Source: Azospirillum sp. TSH64 (GTDB taxonomy: Bacteria > Pseudomonadota > Alphaproteobacteria > Azospirillales > Azospirillaceae). From it: a DNA stretch of 64,000 nucleotides. Position numbers and translations under genes: made by a program. This document shows positions 61,532-64,000 of the stretch, in pieces (the stretch's first letter is position 1; each line of letters begins with the position of its first letter). Where the stretch lies: the NCBI RefSeq assembly GCF_003116035.1, contig NZ_LGQW01000015.1, forward strand, positions 2,569,353-2,633,352. Reading direction: 5' to 3'. Below the pieces are notes generated by a model, which did no database searches, was not told the DNA's origin, and worked only from the letters and a program-made list of their open reading frames with translations.

Positions 61532-63142
61532 TTACTTCTTCTCGGCCTTCCAGTAGTAGTTGGTGTCGAAGCTCGGGCCCCAGACGAGGCCGTTGACGCT
61601 CTTGCGCTCGGCGACCATCTCGGTCTGCTGGAACATGATGACGAAGGGCGAGTCGGCGAGGACCGAGCGCTGAAGCTCCTCGTACATCTGGGCGCGCTTG
61701 GCGCCGTCGCGCTCCTCGATAGCGGCGGCGGTCTTCCTGGTCAGTTCCGGAATGTCCCAGGCGTTGCGCCAGGCCAGCGGCTTGGACTTGGCGTTGTCGC
61801 CGTTGTCCGGGTTGGAGGCGAAGGTGTCGGCGTTGGAGTTCGGGTCCTGATAGTCCGCACCCCACTGCTGGATCATCAGTTCGTGGTTGCGGGCGCGGTA
61901 CTTGGTCAGCACCTGCTTGCCGTCGCCGGGGATGATCTCGATCTTGATGCCGGCCTTGGCGGCGCTGGCCTGGATCGCCTGGGCCATGTCCTGGGTCGGA
62001 TTGGTGTTGCGGACGTCCATGCTGACGGTGAAGCCGTCGGGATAGCCGGCCTTCGTCAGCAGCTCCTTCGCCTTGGCCGGGTCGTACTTGTAGGGGTTGT
62101 CGTTGACGGCCCCCAGGAAGCCCTTGGGCAGGAAGGCCTGATGGACGGCGCCGATGCCGTTCATGATCGTGCCCGCCATGCCGTCATAGTCGACCAGATA
62201 CTTGAAGGCCTCGCGCACCTCGGGCTTTGCCAGGGTGGCGTTCTTCTGGTTCAGGCTGAGATACCACAGCGTGCCCTTCGGCGCCTGGACCAGACGGATG
62301 GCGTCGCTCGACTTCAGCGGTTCGAACTGCTCCGGCTTCAGGTTGCGCGCGACATCGACGTCGCCCTTCTCCAGCAGCAGGCGCTGGGTCGCCGGTTCCG
62401 GGATGTGGCGGATCAGCACGCGCTTCAGCTTCGGGGCGCCGCGCCAGTATTTCGGGTTGGCGTCGAAGGTCAGCAGCTCGCTCGCCTTCCACTGCTTCAG
62501 GATGAAGGGGCCGGAGCCGGCGGAGTTGGTCTTCAGCCAGCCGGCGCCGAAATCGCCGTCCTTCTCCTTGCCCTTCACCAGCTTGGAATCGACGATGGAG
62601 GCCACGTCTGCGGTCAGGCAATAGAGCACGAAGGTCGGCGCATAGACCTTGTCGGTGGTGAAGACCAGCGTCTTCGGGTCGGTGGCGCGCACCATCTGGT
62701 CGACATTCTCGGGCGTCAGGCCGAACTGGGTCAGGATGAAGGCCGGACCCTTGTTCATCTTCACCGCGCGGGAGAAGGACCACGCCACATCCTCGGCCGT
62801 CATCGGGTTGCCGGAATGGAAGGCGATGCCATCACGGATCTTGAAGGTGAAGGTCTTGCCGTCGGGCGACACGGTCCAGCTTTCGGCGGCCTCGCCTTCG
62901 ATCTTGCTGACGTCGTTGACGTCGAAATGGATCAGCCGGTCATAGACCTGGGCGCTGTATTCCGCACCCGACAGCTCGAAGATCTCGCCGGGGTCGAGGC
63001 TGACGATGTCGTCGAACTGCCACGCCATCACCAGCGCGTCCTTCGGCGTGTCGGCAAGGGCGGGGGCGGCGAAACCGGCGAGGGCGAGAGCGGCGGCACC
63101 AAGAACTGTCTGCGCAATGAGGCCGCGCTTGAAGCTGGTCAT
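61532..63142 (-). CDS. ABC transporter solute-binding protein, dipeptide type (SBP family 5)
   Basis: Periplasmic binding protein of 536 residues with a signal peptide (about 1-32, ending PALADT). Family 5 hallmarks are ESWTVSPDGKTFTFKIRDGIAFHSG, NPMTAEDVAWSFSRA and the later ALQASAAKAGI-like segment before WGADYQDPN. Likely ligands are peptides, opines or sugars carried by DppBCDF-like permeases. Neither permease nor ATPase is adjacent, so it is an orphan. GGGAGA lies 8 nt before ATG 63142. Confidence 0.9.
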   Translation of the reverse strand: MTSFKRGLIAQTVLGAAALALAGFAAPALADTPKDALVMAWQFDDIVSLDPGEIFELSGAEYSAQVYDRLIHFDVNDVSKIEGEAAESWTVSPDGKTFTFKIRDGIAFHSGNPMTAEDVAWSFSRAVKMNKGPAFILTQFGLTPENVDQMVRATDPKTLVFTTDKVYAPTFVLYCLTADVASIVDSKLVKGKEKDGDFGAGWLKTNSAGSGPFILKQWKASELLTFDANPKYWRGAPKLKRVLIRHIPEPATQRLLLEKGDVDVARNLKPEQFEPLKSSDAIRLVQAPKGTLWYLSLNQKNATLAKPEVREAFKYLVDYDGMAGTIMNGIGAVHQAFLPKGFLGAVNDNPYKYDPAKAKELLTKAGYPDGFTVSMDVRNTNPTQDMAQAIQASAAKAGIKIEIIPGDGKQVLTKYRARNHELMIQQWGADYQDPNSNADTFASNPDNGDNAKSKPLAWRNAWDIPELTRKTAAAIEERDGAKRAQMYEELQRSVLADSPFVIMFQQTEMVAERKSVNGLVWGPSFDTNYYWKAEKK

Positions 63143-63341
63143 CCGTGAAGTCTCCCTGGAGGCCCGTTCGGGCACTGTTGAGGGACGGAATCTTCCCGCC
63201 GCCTTCCATCGCATGTCAACCCGGCTGGAAGGCAGGTTTGATGTGGGACGGGTTGCAATTCGCAGGGAAAGTGCCTAGCTCCTAACGCCCTCCGGCACCA
63301 TTCTTGTTTTCGCGGATATTCGGCAGAAGGAAACCCCCGTC

Positions 63342-64000
63342 ATGGGCTATACCGTCGCGGTCATCGGCGCCACCGGCAATGTCGGGCGCGAGATCCTGCA
63401 AACGCTGGCCGAGCGGAAGTTCCCGGCCGACAAGGTCATCGCGCTCGCCTCCGAGAAGTCGATCGGCCAGGAGGTGTCCTATGGCGAGGACGAGATCCTC
63501 AAGGTCCAGGATCTCAACAAGTTCGACTTCCATGGCGTGGACATCGTGCTGTCGTCGCCCGGCGCCAAGGTGTCGGCCATCCATGTGCCGCGGGCGGCCG
63601 CCGCCGGGGCGATGGTGATCGACAACACCTCGCAGTTCCGCATGGATCCCGACGTGCCGCTGGTGGTGCCGGAGGTGAACCCGGAGACGCTGGTCGGCTA
63701 TCGCAAGCGCGGCATCATCGCCAACCCCAACGGTGCCACCATCCAGATGGCGGTGGCGCTAAAGCCCCTGCACGACCGTTTCAAGATCCGCCGCGTCGTG
63801 GTGTCGACCTACCAGTCGGTGTCGGGCGCCGGCAAGGAGGCGATGGACGAGTTGTTCACCCAGACCCGCGCCATCTTCGTCAACGATCCGGTCGCCAAGA
63901 GCGTCTTCCCCAAACAGATCGCCTTCAACGTCATCCCCCACATCGACAGCTTCATGGAGGACGGCTCCACCAGGGAAGAGTGGAAGATGACGGTGGAGAC
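63342..64000 (+). CDS. asd: Aspartate-semialdehyde dehydrogenase, 5' part, catalytic Cys replaced
   Basis: First 219 residues of an aspartate-semialdehyde dehydrogenase, cut by the window edge. The NAD(P) motif is VAVIGATGNVGREIL (5-19), with LSSPGAKVSA and IDNTSQFRMD typical of the family; VVVSTYQSVSGAGKEAMDEL follows. In the expected active-site segment (NPNCxTIQM) the sequence reads NPNGATIQM, so residue 131 is Gly (GGT, 63732-63734) instead of the catalytic Cys. The rest is strongly conserved. It may be inactive, a specialised copy, or a sequence error. Confidence 0.9.
   Translation, partial: MGYTVAVIGATGNVGREILQTLAERKFPADKVIALASEKSIGQEVSYGEDEILKVQDLNKFDFHGVDIVLSSPGAKVSAIHVPRAAAAGAMVIDNTSQFRMDPDVPLVVPEVNPETLVGYRKRGIIANPNGATIQMAVALKPLHDRFKIRRVVVSTYQSVSGAGKEAMDELFTQTRAIFVNDPVAKSVFPKQIAFNVIPHIDSFMEDGSTREEWKMTVE

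Overview
The window looks like chromosomal DNA from a high-GC alphaproteobacterium of the Azospirillum/Rhodospirillales type. The support is the very GC-rich coding sequence with frequent GTG and TTG starts, an alphaproteobacterial aconitase (acnA), an ECF sigma/ChrR pair of the singlet-oxygen type, citramalate synthase, large hybrid kinases, and cowN, a gene known only from diazotrophs. I saw no phage genes, transposases, CRISPR arrays, rRNA or tRNA genes. Gene density is high, with short intergenic regions and several 4-bp stop/start overlaps.

Layout. 0-8.6 kb: end of a cold-shock protein, DUF2934 and CBS proteins, NnrU and DedA membrane proteins, a two-gene lipoprotein/OmpA envelope operon, a phospholipase D-like protein, a small secreted protein, and an amidoligase plus class I glutamine amidotransferase operon. 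8.9-22 kb: a membrane hybrid histidine kinase, acnA, a signal peptidase, a methyltransferase, Nudix and DEDDh exonuclease genes, YciI and EVE proteins, and acetyl-CoA synthetase. 22-27.7 kb: two membrane coiled-coil proteins, an orphan TRAP solute-binding protein, a second OmpA protein, a cupin, a solitary lpxD and trmJ. 27.7-30.5 kb: a carbon-monoxide locus with a PAS-LytTR regulator matching RcoM, a TPR/glycosyltransferase-like gene on the opposite strand, and cowN. 30.5-42.2 kb: a PQQ-type sugar dehydrogenase homologue; a hybrid kinase, REC-GGDEF, MoeA-like and MoeA-PBP operon; rpoE-chrR; a VUT transporter. 42.3-56.5 kb: cimA, a beta-hydroxyacid dehydrogenase, a TerB-like protein, an AEC transporter, a chemoreceptor, a DinG-type helicase, mtgA, a FliL-like protein, a DEAD-box RNA helicase with a structured leader, a PNPOx-like protein, and a histidine phosphatase/cobS pair. 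56.6-64 kb: the def-fmt-truA cluster, a secreted hydrolase, a LysR regulator facing an isochorismatase-family hydrolase, a dipeptide-type solute-binding protein, and the 5' part of an asd gene.

Working together. The clearest functional unit is rcoM plus cowN: a haem-based CO sensor close to the protein that lets nitrogenase work in the presence of CO. A second is the kinase/diguanylate cyclase/moeA operon, which appears to join two-component and c-di-GMP signalling with molybdenum-cofactor assembly. A third is rpoE-chrR, preceded by a plausible own promoter. A notable anomaly is the asd copy at the right edge, which has glycine where aspartate-semialdehyde dehydrogenases have the catalytic cysteine. 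Several genes are preceded by short perfect or near-perfect tandem duplications (nnrU-like, acnA, cowN), and two CCCTCTCCC/GGGAGAGGG palindromes lie at gene ends.
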